Program-made: the position numbers and the translations under genes | Shown: one piece after another, positions 8,144 through 16,054 of the stretch | Position numbering within the stretch: the stretch's first letter is position 1 | How the letters are laid out: each line of letters begins with the position of its first letter | Origin: an uncultured Clostridia bacterium | Lineage (GTDB): Bacteria; Bacillota; Clostridia; Oscillospirales; Acutalibacteraceae | Assembly: GCA_945948515.1 (NCBI GenBank) | Contig: CAMFBH010000016.1 | Location: 1 to 41,276 of the forward strand | Reading direction: 5' to 3' | DNA length: 41,276 nt | Notes under the pieces: generated by a model | Seen by the model: the letters and a program-made list of their open reading frames with translations, nothing else | Database searches by the model: none | Told to the model about the DNA's origin: nothing

Positions 8144-10057
8144 CTACACCTCCATAATTATCGGCAAAACCATGGGATTGCGCTTTGTGTTGTCTCTTAC
8201 AAATCTTGAAACATCATTTCTGATTTTTTCTTTAATGGGAATCCAGTTATATGTGTTTGTGCCGTAATTTTCCGTAATAATATTATCTGCTATTTTTTGG
8301 GCTCTGCGAACAAGCATATCATTTTCACTGTCAAAAACAAAGCCTCTGGTAATAATACTCGGACCTGAAACAATGGTACCCGTGCCCTTTTCAACCGTTG
8401 CAATAACAACAAGAATTCCGTCGGCTGAAAGATGCTTTCTTTCATTAAGAGTTATACTTCCGATATCTCCTACGCCCAAGCCGTCAATATATGTTTCACC
8501 GGCAGGAACATCGGGAAGAGAGCGGATACCCTTTTTACTGACTTCAATTCTATTACCAATGTCGCCGATAAAAATATTCTTTTTATCTATACCCATTGCC
8601 TCGCCGAGCAAAGCATGCTTATGAAGATGCTTATACTCACCGTGAACAGGAATGAAAAACTGCGGCTTAGTTAAGCCAATCATAAGCTTAAGCTCCTCCT
8701 GGCAGGCATGGCCGCTTACATGAACCTCATACATTTTTTCATAAATAACTTCGGTTCCGTGACGAAGAAGCTCATTAACAACTCTGCCCACGGTTTTTTC
8801 ATTTCCGGGAATAGGAGTTGCGGAAATAATAACATAATCGTTTGGACCGATACTAACCTTGCGGTGATCATTCATTGCAATTTTGGTCAGCGCGGACATT
8901 GGTTCTCCCTGACTGCCCGTTGTTATGATAACCAGCTTTTCATCGGGATAATTTTTAATTAAATCTATGGGTATTAAAACATTTTTATCAAAATGTAGAT
9001 ATCCGAGCTCAGTTCCGATTGAAACAAGATTTTCAAGGCTTCTGCCCACAACGGCAACCTTTCTTCCCGTGCTCTGCGCAACATCTATAATCTGCTGAAC
9101 TCTGTGAATATTTGATGCGAATGTTGCAACTATAATCCTTTTCTTCTTTGCTTTAGTAAACAGAGTTGCAAAGCTTTCACCAACCTTACGCTCAGACATT
9201 GTATAGCCGGGTCGTTCGGCATTTGTTGAATCGGAAAGAAGTGCAAGAACACCTTTTTGACCGTATTCGGAAAATCTTGCAAGGTCTATCATATCTCCGT
9301 CTATCGGAGTGGTATCAATTTTAAAGTCGCCTGTTTGAATAATAACACCCGCCGGACTTGAAATAGCAAGACCGACAGCATCGGGTATTGAATGATTTAC
9401 ATGAATCATCTCAACCCTAAAAACGCCGAGACTGATAGTGTCACGCGGTTTTATTTCAATAACCTTTGAATTTGCAAGAAGCTTATGCTCTGAAAGCTTT
9501 GATTTGATTAATCCTGCGGTGAGCTTTGTTGCATAAATCGGAACATTGATTTTTCTAAGCAAATATGCAAGACCGCCTATGTGGTCTTCGTGACCATGGG
9601 TAATAACAATTCCTCTGATGCGGTTTTTATTCTTTTCAATATACTCAAATTCGGGTATAACAATATCTACTCCCGGTAGGTCGGCAGTCGGAAATGACAT
9701 TCCGCAGTCAACAATGAACATATCATTCATACATTCATAAACCGTCATATTTTTTCCGACTTCATTAAGACCGCCGAGAAATGCAATTTTAACTGAATGA
9801 GAAGCATTGCTCCTTCCGGAATTCGCAAATCTTGAACGGCTGCTCTTTTCGGAAGACTGAATTGTTTGTGCTGCTCTCTTTTGAGAAGTCTTTATAGGCT
9901 GTTTTGATTTTTGATTTAAAGAACCCTGCTTTTTATTAGACTGTTCTTTTTCAGGCCCGTGTGAATTTTTATCTTGATTTTGATTTGTCTTTTTAAATGT
10001 ACTGCGTCGTTTATAAAAGCTTTTAGAACTACTGACGCTTTTCTGTTTTTCGGGCAT
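8144..10057 (-). CDS. rnj: Ribonuclease J
   Basis: RNase J is a metallo-beta-lactamase/beta-CASP nuclease with endo- and 5'-to-3' exonuclease activity, central to mRNA decay and rRNA maturation in Firmicutes. The core begins near residue 89 (VKIAFLGGLNEVGKN) and carries the zinc motif HGHEDH (154-159), then NHSIPDAVG, GDFK and the beta-CASP segments SDSTNAERPG and HVSGHA. The first 88 residues are an extra, low-complexity, Lys/Ser/Gln-rich stretch without hydrophobic character, making the protein about 80 residues longer than the usual 555. The start is supported by AGGAGGAG just upstream and by the candidate promoter. It heads the rnj-rplI-dnaB-tilS-hpt-ftsH unit. Confidence 0.95.
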   Translation of the reverse strand: MPEKQKSVSSSKSFYKRRSTFKKTNQNQDKNSHGPEKEQSNKKQGSLNQKSKQPIKTSQKRAAQTIQSSEKSSRSRFANSGRSNASHSVKIAFLGGLNEVGKNMTVYECMNDMFIVDCGMSFPTADLPGVDIVIPEFEYIEKNKNRIRGIVITHGHEDHIGGLAYLLRKINVPIYATKLTAGLIKSKLSEHKLLANSKVIEIKPRDTISLGVFRVEMIHVNHSIPDAVGLAISSPAGVIIQTGDFKIDTTPIDGDMIDLARFSEYGQKGVLALLSDSTNAERPGYTMSERKVGESFATLFTKAKKKRIIVATFASNIHRVQQIIDVAQSTGRKVAVVGRSLENLVSIGTELGYLHFDKNVLIPIDLIKNYPDEKLVIITTGSQGEPMSALTKIAMNDHRKVSIGPNDYVIISATPIPGNEKTVGRVVNELLRHGTEVIYEKMYEVHVSGHACQEELKLMIGLTKPQFFIPVHGEYKHLHKHALLGEAMGIDKKNIFIGDIGNRIEVSKKGIRSLPDVPAGETYIDGLGVGDIGSITLNERKHLSADGILVVIATVEKGTGTIVSGPSIITRGFVFDSENDMLVRRAQKIADNIITENYGTNTYNWIPIKEKIRNDVSRFVRDNTKRNPMVLPIIMEV

Positions 10058-10116
10058 TAATAAAAATACTCCTCCTGTCTTTTTTATTTATTATAACAAT
10101 TATTTCAGTTGCTAAT

Positions 10117-10145
10117 ATATTAAATTAATTTAATTATATTGTCAA
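10117..10145 (-). promoter_or_regulatory. Candidate promoter for rnj
   Basis: On the minus strand TTGACA (10145-10140) is followed after 17 bases by TAATAT (10122-10117), a weak -10. The initiation point would leave a leader of about 50 bases before the rnj start. A second TATAAT-like hexamer closer to the gene lacks a good -35. Confidence 0.5.
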
Positions 10146-10174
10146 GTTAAGTTATAATTAAAGAAGCGTACATA

Positions 10175-10203
10175 TTGATTATTCATCAGAAAGATGGTAA
10201 AAT
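10175..10203 (+). promoter_or_regulatory. Promoter for rnhA
   Basis: TTGATT (10175-10180) and TAAAAT (10198-10203) are separated by exactly 17 bases, about 25 bases upstream of the rnhA start, diverging from the rnj promoter. Confidence 0.7.
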
Positions 10204-10227
10204 ATACAAAAAATATTGAGGCGACAA

Positions 10228-10665
10228 ATGAAAAAAGTTGAAATTTATACCGACGGCGCATGCAGCGGAAACCCCGGACATGGCGGCTGGGGCGCAATTT
10301 TAGTTTATAACGGCAAGGAAAAAGAAATAAGCGGATACTCAGAAAATACAACAAATAACCGAATGGAGCTAACAGGAGTTATCCAAGCTCTTAAAACACT
10401 TAAAGAACCGTGTGAAGTAAATCTGACAACGGATTCAAAATATGTTTGTGATTCGGTTAACAAGGGCTGGGTATATTCCTGGAAAAATAACAACTGGAAA
10501 AAAAGTGATAAAAAGCCTGCACTTAATGTTGATTTGTGGGAAGAGCTTCTCAATTTACTCGCCATGCACAAAGTAAATTTCATTTGGGTCAAGGGGCACA
10601 ACAGTCATCCTTACAACGAGCGGTGCGATTCTCTTGCAACCGGAGAAATAGCAAAAAACAAATAG
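10228..10665 (+). CDS. rnhA: Ribonuclease HI
   Basis: RNase HI cleaves the RNA strand of RNA:DNA hybrids, clearing R-loops and primer remnants. The 145-residue product has the full catalytic set: D in the opening IYTDGACSGNPG strand, E in NRMELTGVIQAL, D in LTTDSKYV, and the C-terminal D in NERCDSLA; the HN-x-HP-YNE segment of bacterial type 1 enzymes is present. I use ATG 10228 because GAGG lies six bases upstream; a TTG four codons earlier (10216) would put the start over this Shine-Dalgarno. The gene is alone on the plus strand, with its own promoter and a terminator, between two minus-strand units. Confidence 0.96.
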   Translation: MKKVEIYTDGACSGNPGHGGWGAILVYNGKEKEISGYSENTTNNRMELTGVIQALKTLKEPCEVNLTTDSKYVCDSVNKGWVYSWKNNNWKKSDKKPALNVDLWEELLNLLAMHKVNFIWVKGHNSHPYNERCDSLATGEIAKNK

Positions 10666-10667
10666 AT

Positions 10668-10705
10668 AAAAATGACCTTTTCAAGTTTTGAAAAGGTCAT
10701 TTTTT
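10668..10705. terminator. Bidirectional terminator between rnhA and the symporter gene
   Basis: A 14-base-pair perfect stem (10671-10684 with 10688-10701) with a 3-base loop is flanked by A residues on the left and a T run on the right. It lies between convergent stops and should work for rnhA and, more weakly, for the minus-strand symporter gene. Confidence 0.9.
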
Positions 10706-12195
10706 TAAGAATTATTATTTTTCCCTCTTCTTTCAATAAGTGCATCAAGAATTTCTGCGTGTCGCTTATTGCTGAGCTCATAATTGCGCATTGGAATTAC
10801 AGATAAAATCAAACCAATTGCCGGCGGAATCGCGCAAAGGAAAAACATAGCACTTGCATATTCGGGATAATCCTGCTTAAAAGAGCCACCTGCCGCGAGC
10901 ACAGCATTTACAGCTTGAACATTCTTATCGGAGAATCCTACAATAAAAAAGACTGCACTTTGAATAAGTGAAGAAATTCCGGAACCAAGCTTCGTACTGA
11001 ATGACTGACCTGAAAAAAATATTCCGTCAGGTCTGATTCCGTTTGTGTACTCTTCATAATCTACCGCATCAGCAATCATTACAGATTGCAAAACATTAAG
11101 AGCGCCCATTCCGGCACCTGCTGCCGCAAATATAAGAAAACAAACAGCAATCCAAAACGGCTCCATAAGTTTGGTAGGCGCAAGCTTATAAACTACAAAA
11201 ATCAAAGCAAACGATACAGCTCCGATGATCGTTGTGACATTGTATATTGACTTTTTCTCAAACTTTTTTATGAATATCGGTGTTACTGCCATTGAAATAA
11301 ACTGCGCACCAAAAATAGCACCGCCGAGGATTATAAGATACAGCATATAATTTCCGTAAAAATCGCCGTAATAATATGAAACAAGGGTCATTGCCACAAG
11401 TGTAAGTAGCTGTATTGGAGCTCTGAGAACGCTTGAAATCAATATCCTTCGGTACGGCTTATTTGACCACATAACCTTAAAATTCTCAGCAAATGTATGA
11501 GTTTCCGACGACTGCGGAACCTTCTCCTTAACGAAAATTCCGGTAAGCTGGAAAAGAGCAGAGCCTATTATGGTTAACACAACGGATACAATAATAAAAC
11601 CATATTGAATACCGCGCTCTTCACCGAAATCGGCAGATAATTTTGTTCCTACCGATGTGGAAACGCTTGTTATGGTTAGCATAACAACTCCGCCGCCGAT
11701 ACCTGCCGCGATTCTTGCAAGTGAAAGAAGCTTGGAACGATCATTTTCATCCTCTGTCATAAGAGAGGTTACTCCCCAGAGAGGTATATCGCCAACAGTA
11801 TATGACATTCCCCAAAGTATGTATCCAATAGCAGCCCAAATAATTATTCCTGCGTTTTGGGCACTGCTGTTTTCAGGTCTGTAAATCCCGTTTGCAAAGC
11901 ACAAACAGGAAATTAAGCATATTACTGCCGGACAGAACAACAGATATGGCTTGCACTTTCCCCACTTTGAACGGGTTTTATCTATGATACTACCCATCAT
12001 AGGATCGTTAATCGCATCCCAAACCTTTGCAATTGCAAAAATCACTCCGGATGCAACAGCAGGAATAAAAATTACGCTTTGGTAATAATATGTTAAACCT
12101 GTTCCGATAATGTTATAAAGCATATTCTGCCCAAGCATGCCGAGAAGGTACATATTACGCTCAAGCGGAGTATAAGTATTTTTAAGCGTTGCCAT
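10705..12195 (-). CDS. GPH-family (MelB-like) sugar:cation symporter
   Basis: This is a major-facilitator transporter of the glycoside-pentoside-hexuronide:cation symporter family, which imports sugars or glycosides with Na+ or H+. The 496-residue product is strongly hydrophobic, with about 12 predicted membrane segments. It shows the family hallmark WDAINDPMMGSIID (59-72), then KTRSKWGKCKPY (73-84); the acidic residues in this region bind the coupling cation in MelB. A second family feature, MIADAVDYEEYTNGIRPDG, follows in the second half. The substrate cannot be read from sequence. It sits 26 bases downstream of an unknown membrane-protein gene and, across a divergent promoter region, faces a ROK sugar kinase, which supports a carbohydrate role. 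Confidence 0.9.
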   Translation of the reverse strand: MATLKNTYTPLERNMYLLGMLGQNMLYNIIGTGLTYYYQSVIFIPAVASGVIFAIAKVWDAINDPMMGSIIDKTRSKWGKCKPYLLFCPAVICLISCLCFANGIYRPENSSAQNAGIIIWAAIGYILWGMSYTVGDIPLWGVTSLMTEDENDRSKLLSLARIAAGIGGGVVMLTITSVSTSVGTKLSADFGEERGIQYGFIIVSVVLTIIGSALFQLTGIFVKEKVPQSSETHTFAENFKVMWSNKPYRRILISSVLRAPIQLLTLVAMTLVSYYYGDFYGNYMLYLIILGGAIFGAQFISMAVTPIFIKKFEKKSIYNVTTIIGAVSFALIFVVYKLAPTKLMEPFWIAVCFLIFAAAGAGMGALNVLQSVMIADAVDYEEYTNGIRPDGIFFSGQSFSTKLGSGISSLIQSAVFFIVGFSDKNVQAVNAVLAAGGSFKQDYPEYASAMFFLCAIPPAIGLILSVIPMRNYELSNKRHAEILDALIERRGKNNNS

Positions 12196-12221
12196 ATATT
12201 TTCCCTCTCTCTAAAATAAAA

Positions 12222-12923
12222 TTACGGCTGTGTTGCTTCTGAACTTTGTGCTGCTTGACTCTCTGTGCTTTCCTGCTTCTCACTCTTCTGCTTATTTGAT
12301 TCGTCCTCAATGCTTGCAAGAGACTTATTGAACTCTTCAAGATTAAAATTGGGATCATTATAATCCTGAGCAACAAGTCCTGTTGATTTAACATAGGAAA
12401 CAGTATAATCAAATCCAAGTGACTGTAAAAGAGGGGTTATATTATAGTTGAGTAAATCGCTGTTAGCGTTTTCATCCTGAACAATCAATTTTGTATCCTG
12501 CGGAATGTACTCAATCTTTTGCTGAAGCTCATAAACATCCTTAACTTGAACCCCTTCATAGAAAAGATACATTCCCTGAACGGTAATTGTGTTCTTAAAT
12601 CTGTTTACATTTTCCGCTGTATCCGATGAGGTTGTGTTGTTTTGCTTAACTTTAGAAGAATCAAGTTTAATAACATCAAACTTAATTAACACAGCAGCTG
12701 CTGCAATTACAACCAAAACTACAACAATAACAGCAATGGGGAACTTATTTTTCTTTTCTTTCTTTTCTTTTTTAAATCTATGGCGCTCAATAGTGGGAGC
12801 AGATTCCTCAGACTCATGAGTTAAATCCATAACAGTCATTGCATTTCCGAAATATGATTCATCTGTTTCTTTATGAACAACAAGAGGGCTGTCTAAATTA
12901 TCATTATTAAAATTTGCAGACAT
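12222..12923 (-). CDS. Unknown single-pass membrane protein with disordered tail
   Basis: I do not recognise this 233-residue protein. Residues 1-50 are polar and acidic, 47-60 are strongly basic (Lys/Glu/Arg with a KKEKKEKKNK block), and 61-82 form one hydrophobic membrane segment, so the N terminus should face the cytoplasm. After a Ser/Thr/Asn linker, residues about 108-190 look like a small folded extracytoplasmic domain. The last 40 residues are Ser/Glu/Gln rich and probably disordered. No signal-peptidase or lipobox site is evident. It has a good promoter and an AGGAGA site before ATG 12923, and the sugar symporter follows 26 bases downstream, so the two are probably co-transcribed, though a functional link is only inference. 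Confidence 0.75.
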   Translation of the reverse strand: MSANFNNDNLDSPLVVHKETDESYFGNAMTVMDLTHESEESAPTIERHRFKKEKKEKKNKFPIAVIVVVLVVIAAAAVLIKFDVIKLDSSKVKQNNTTSSDTAENVNRFKNTITVQGMYLFYEGVQVKDVYELQQKIEYIPQDTKLIVQDENANSDLLNYNITPLLQSLGFDYTVSYVKSTGLVAQDYNDPNFNLEEFNKSLASIEDESNKQKSEKQESTESQAAQSSEATQP

Positions 12924-12957
12924 ATTATTCTCCTAAATAACATAATTTTATATTTTA

Positions 12958-12986
12958 ATAATATCACATAAATTCTGTTTTTACAA
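12958..12986 (-). promoter_or_regulatory. Promoter for the unknown membrane protein and symporter
   Basis: On the minus strand TTGTAA (12986-12981) and TATTAT (12963-12958) are spaced by 17 bases, about 35 bases upstream of the start. Confidence 0.68.
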
Positions 12987-13002
12987 TAGTTTTAATTATT
13001 TC

Positions 13003-13031
13003 TTGAAGTTTATGAATTTTTTTGATATACT
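13003..13031 (+). promoter_or_regulatory. Promoter for the ROK kinase gene
   Basis: TTGAAG (13003-13008) and TATACT (13026-13031) are spaced by 17 bases, 36 bases upstream of the TTG start. It is back-to-back with the promoter of the minus-strand unit, only 16 bases apart, so one regulator bound between them could control both. Confidence 0.75.
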
Positions 13032-13066
13032 TAAATTAAATATTATCACAATAAGGAGGCAATGCA

Positions 13067-13948
13067 TTGAAAATTCTTGCTTTTGATATAGGAGGAACCA
13101 ATATTAAGTACGCATTGGTTTCCGGCAAATTCAAGCTCAGTGACAAACACGAAATCCCCACCGAGGCTGAACTCGGCGGTCAGCACATTATTAATAAGAT
13201 TAAAAGCATTATAAGCGAATACAAGGATATTGACCGCATTGCTATAAGCACAGCAGGACAGGTAGATTCCGAAAACGGTATTGTTGTTTATTCAACTGAT
13301 AATATTCCATATTACACGGGTATGATGGTTAAAAGAATTATTGAAAACGAGTTCTCTATTCCAACTTATGTTGAGAATGATGTTAATGCCGCCGCAATGG
13401 GAGAAGCTGTTTTCGGCGCGGCAAAAAATGATTCAGACTTTTTAAGCCTCACATTCGGAACAGGCGTAGGAGGAGCAATTTATATAAACAATAATCTTTA
13501 TAAAGGTTCTGTTTCATCAGCCGGAGAATTCGGACATATGATTACTCACGCGGGCGGTAAACAGTGCACTTGCGGAGGAGAGGGCTGTTATGAATGCTAT
13601 GCCTCTACAAAAGCGCTCATTGATTCAGTTAAGCGTTCAACCGGTCTTGAAATGAACGGAAGAGAGATTTTTGCGGAAAACAACTTTAACAAGCCTGAAA
13701 TAAGAAGCGAAATTGATAAATGGATTGATGAAATAATTGCCGGGCTTATAAATATTATTTACATTTTCAATCCTCCGAAAATTGTTCTCGGAGGCGGAAT
13801 CATGAATGAATCATATATCATTGATTTAATAGACAGAAAAATATACAACAAGCTGATGGATAACTATAAAAATGTTAATATAGTTCAATCCAAGCTCGGA
13901 AACGATGCAGGAATGCTTGGAGTTGCTTATCTTTCAAGTAAAATATAA
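13067..13948 (+). CDS. ROK-family sugar kinase (glucokinase-like)
   Basis: ROK kinases phosphorylate glucose, fructose, N-acetylmannosamine or similar sugars with ATP. The 293-residue product starts with the phosphate-binding DIGGTNIKYAL (7-17), has the catalytic-base motif VENDVNAAAMGE (102-113, base D105), the second phosphate loop GTGVGGAIY, and the ROK zinc site: H157 of GEFGHM plus C167, C169 and C174 in CTCGGEGC. There is no N-terminal helix-turn-helix, so it is a kinase and not an NagC/XylR-type repressor. The TTG start is fixed by AAGGAGG seven bases upstream; no in-frame ATG precedes it. It diverges from the GPH symporter unit, suggesting uptake plus phosphorylation, but the sugar is unknown. 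Confidence 0.92.
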   Translation: MKILAFDIGGTNIKYALVSGKFKLSDKHEIPTEAELGGQHIINKIKSIISEYKDIDRIAISTAGQVDSENGIVVYSTDNIPYYTGMMVKRIIENEFSIPTYVENDVNAAAMGEAVFGAAKNDSDFLSLTFGTGVGGAIYINNNLYKGSVSSAGEFGHMITHAGGKQCTCGGEGCYECYASTKALIDSVKRSTGLEMNGREIFAENNFNKPEIRSEIDKWIDEIIAGLINIIYIFNPPKIVLGGGIMNESYIIDLIDRKIYNKLMDNYKNVNIVQSKLGNDAGMLGVAYLSSKI

Positions 13949-13951
13949 ACT

Positions 13952-13992
13952 AAAAAAGCCGATTAAGAAGCAAATTCTTAATCGGCTTTTTT
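13952..13992. terminator. Bidirectional terminator between ROK kinase and RNA methyltransferase
   Basis: An 18-base-pair perfect stem (13952-13969 with 13975-13992) with a 5-base loop starts with six A and ends with six T, so it can stop transcription from both sides. It lies four bases after the ROK stop and four bases before the methyltransferase stop. Confidence 0.95.
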
Positions 13993-13996
13993 ATAC

Positions 13997-15112
13997 TTAC
14001 TTAAAATACATATAATACTGGCATTTTATCATTCCGTTATAAAGCTTTCTGCGTTTATCAGCCTTTCGTCCGAAGCACTTTTCAAATTCCTCGTCGGGAG
14101 ATATTATACCATAGCTCCATCCTCTTTGAGAAACAAATTTCTCTCCCATAACTCTATAAATCTTTTCCGCTTCTCTTAAATCCAACATTCTTTCTCCGTA
14201 AGGCGGATTAGTGATTAGAGTTCCCTTTTCGGTGGTCGGTTCAAAATCTTTAATATCAGCAATTTTCAATCTCAAAAATGAAGAAACATTAATTCTTTTT
14301 GCATTAATTTTTGTTAATTCAACCGCGTGGCTGTCAATATCCGAACCAAAAGCAATAAAATCAGTATCTTTCTTAATAAGATCATTTGCTCTTTCGCGCT
14401 CGGATATCCAAATGCTTTCAGGAATATATCCCCATCTGTCAACATCAAAATTTCTGATTATTCCCGGAGCAATATTATTGGCAAGCATAGCGCCCTCAAT
14501 TAAAATAGTTCCGCTTCCGCAGAAGGGATCGTAGAGAGTATGATAGCTCTTTAATCTTGAAAGACTGCACATAGCAGCCGCAAGAGTTTCTCTGATGGGA
14601 GCATCATTTGATTCGGGGCGATAGCTTCTTTTATGAAGTCCGGGTCCGCTTGTGTCAAGCATTATCAGAACTTCATCCTTCATTATTGAAAACTTAATTT
14701 TATGAACCGGACCCGTTTCTTCAAACCAAGATATTTTATAATCTTTTTTTAAGCTCTCAACAGCCGCCTTTTTTATTATTTTTTGGCAATCAGGAATACT
14801 GTGAAGCTGTGAGTTAATTGAATAACCGGTAACAGGAAAGGTATCTCGGCTTGAAATAAAATCCGCAAAAGGAAGCCTTTTCACCGATTCAAAAAGCTCT
14901 TCAAAGGTTATTGCATTAAACCTTCCGAGAAGAATAAGAATTCTTTCTGCAAATCGTGAAGAAATATTAGCTCTTACAAGCAATGTTTTATCTCCGCTGA
15001 AAACCACTCGTCCGTTTTCGGCATTAACATTTTCAGCTCCTATTTGACGAAGCTCATCGGCTACTAGTCCTTCAAGACCGAGAAGACATGTTGCAACCAA
15101 ATTCATTTTCAT
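13997..15112 (-). CDS. THUMP-domain class I SAM-dependent RNA methyltransferase (RlmL/YpsC-like)
   Basis: This family methylates guanine N2 in RNA; the E. coli homologue RlmL modifies 23S rRNA G2445, and the B. subtilis homologue is YpsC. The 371-residue product has an N-terminal ferredoxin-like and THUMP RNA-binding region (about 1-155), then a Rossmann methyltransferase domain with LYDPFCGSGTILIEGAML (SAM-binding motif I), GSDIDSHAVE, and the catalytic NPPYGERM at 302-309. Length is normal for the YpsC group and shorter than the fused RlmKL of E. coli. Two ATGs are possible (15112 or 15106); GGAGA eight bases upstream favours the first. It lies three bases after the fumarase alpha stop, so the two genes form one unit. 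The exact RNA target is inferred. Confidence 0.9.
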   Translation of the reverse strand: MKMNLVATCLLGLEGLVADELRQIGAENVNAENGRVVFSGDKTLLVRANISSRFAERILILLGRFNAITFEELFESVKRLPFADFISSRDTFPVTGYSINSQLHSIPDCQKIIKKAAVESLKKDYKISWFEETGPVHKIKFSIMKDEVLIMLDTSGPGLHKRSYRPESNDAPIRETLAAAMCSLSRLKSYHTLYDPFCGSGTILIEGAMLANNIAPGIIRNFDVDRWGYIPESIWISERERANDLIKKDTDFIAFGSDIDSHAVELTKINAKRINVSSFLRLKIADIKDFEPTTEKGTLITNPPYGERMLDLREAEKIYRVMGEKFVSQRGWSYGIISPDEEFEKCFGRKADKRRKLYNGMIKCQYYMYFK

Positions 15113-15115
15113 ATA

Positions 15116-15961
15116 TTAAATCTCCGTTTCGGCATGTCTTGTTACATGGCATCCTACATTAACTGCAACAGGTAAACCTGCAATATGGGTAGGAAATGTT
15201 TCGATATTAACAGCAAGTGCGGTTGTTTCACCGCCAAAGCCCTGCGGACCAATATTGGTTTCATTAATTCGCTTGAGCATTTCCGCTTCCATTTCGGCAT
15301 ATTTTTTGTTACTGTTTCTGATGCTCACATTTCTGCAAAGTGCTTTTTTAGACAAAATCGCGCTGTACTCAAAATCTCCTCCGATTCCAACTCCGACGAC
15401 TACGGGCGGGCAGGGATTTGAACCGGCAGTTTTAATCACATCAACAACATAATCAATAATATCTTCTTCAGTAGCGGAGGGAGTAAACATTTTGATTTTA
15501 CTCATATTCTCACTTCCAAAGCCTTTAGGTGCAACCGTAAGTTTAATTCTATCACCGTGAACAATTCTTGTATGAATAATTGCCGGAGTATTGTTTTCGG
15601 TATTCTTTCTATCATAAAACGGATCTCCGACTACCGATTTCCTCAAAAGTCCTTTTGTATAACCGTCTGCAACGCCGCTGTTAACTGCATCTTCAAAGCA
15701 TTTTCCGCAAATGTGAACATCTTGTCCGATTTCTGCAAAAACAACAGCCATTCCTGTATCCTGGCAGATTGGAATATCCAACTCCTCAGCTGCGTTTATA
15801 TTTGCAGTTAAATCATTGAGCACATTTTTTGCAGTTTCATTCTTTTCAGACTTTTCTGCACATGCAATGCAACTGCACAAATCATTCGGTAAAACCTTGT
15901 TTGCCTGAATACAAAGCTCAAAAACCGATTTTTCAATTAAATCTGAAGAAATTTCTCTCAT
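15116..15961 (-). CDS. Class I fumarate hydratase alpha subunit (FumA N-terminal type)
   Basis: This is the [4Fe-4S] iron-sulfur half of an oxygen-sensitive two-subunit hydro-lyase that interconverts fumarate and malate; tartrate dehydratase alpha subunits are close relatives, so substrate is not certain. The 281-residue product matches the usual alpha length. Likely cluster cysteines are C66 in the CQDTGMAVVF motif, one in the SKKALCR segment and one in VGCHVTRHAE near the C terminus; FGGETTALAV is also typical. Oddly, the beta subunit, which normally follows immediately, is absent: the next gene downstream is an RNA methyltransferase. The Shine-Dalgarno AAGAGGA before ATG 15961 lies directly behind a terminator-like hairpin, with no room for a normal promoter. 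Confidence 0.92.
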   Translation of the reverse strand: MREISSDLIEKSVFELCIQANKVLPNDLCSCIACAEKSEKNETAKNVLNDLTANINAAEELDIPICQDTGMAVVFAEIGQDVHICGKCFEDAVNSGVADGYTKGLLRKSVVGDPFYDRKNTENNTPAIIHTRIVHGDRIKLTVAPKGFGSENMSKIKMFTPSATEEDIIDYVVDVIKTAGSNPCPPVVVGVGIGGDFEYSAILSKKALCRNVSIRNSNKKYAEMEAEMLKRINETNIGPQGFGGETTALAVNIETFPTHIAGLPVAVNVGCHVTRHAETEI

Positions 15962-15981
15962 AGCTATAATCCTCTTTTAAT

Positions 15982-16051
15982 AAAAAAAGCCGAAAATATC
16001 GCCGTGACTTAAAGATATTATTACTCTTAAAAGCCACGGCGAAAATCGGCT
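15982..16051 (-). terminator. Terminator-like hairpin between the S1-protein gene and fumarase alpha
   Basis: Two paired blocks (15988-15993 with 16046-16051, and 15999-16006 with 16035-16042) form a GC-rich stem with a small internal loop and a 28-base AT-rich loop. On the minus strand seven T residues follow (complement of 15988-15982). It begins 4 bases after the S1-gene stop and ends about 20 bases before the fumarase start, so it either ends the yab cluster or acts as an attenuator. The long apical loop is unusual for a simple terminator. Confidence 0.75.
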
Positions 16052-16054
16052 GAA

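Noticed and set aside
13067-13948. ROK protein as a transcription repressor
   Set aside because: There is no N-terminal helix-turn-helix and kinase residues are intact.
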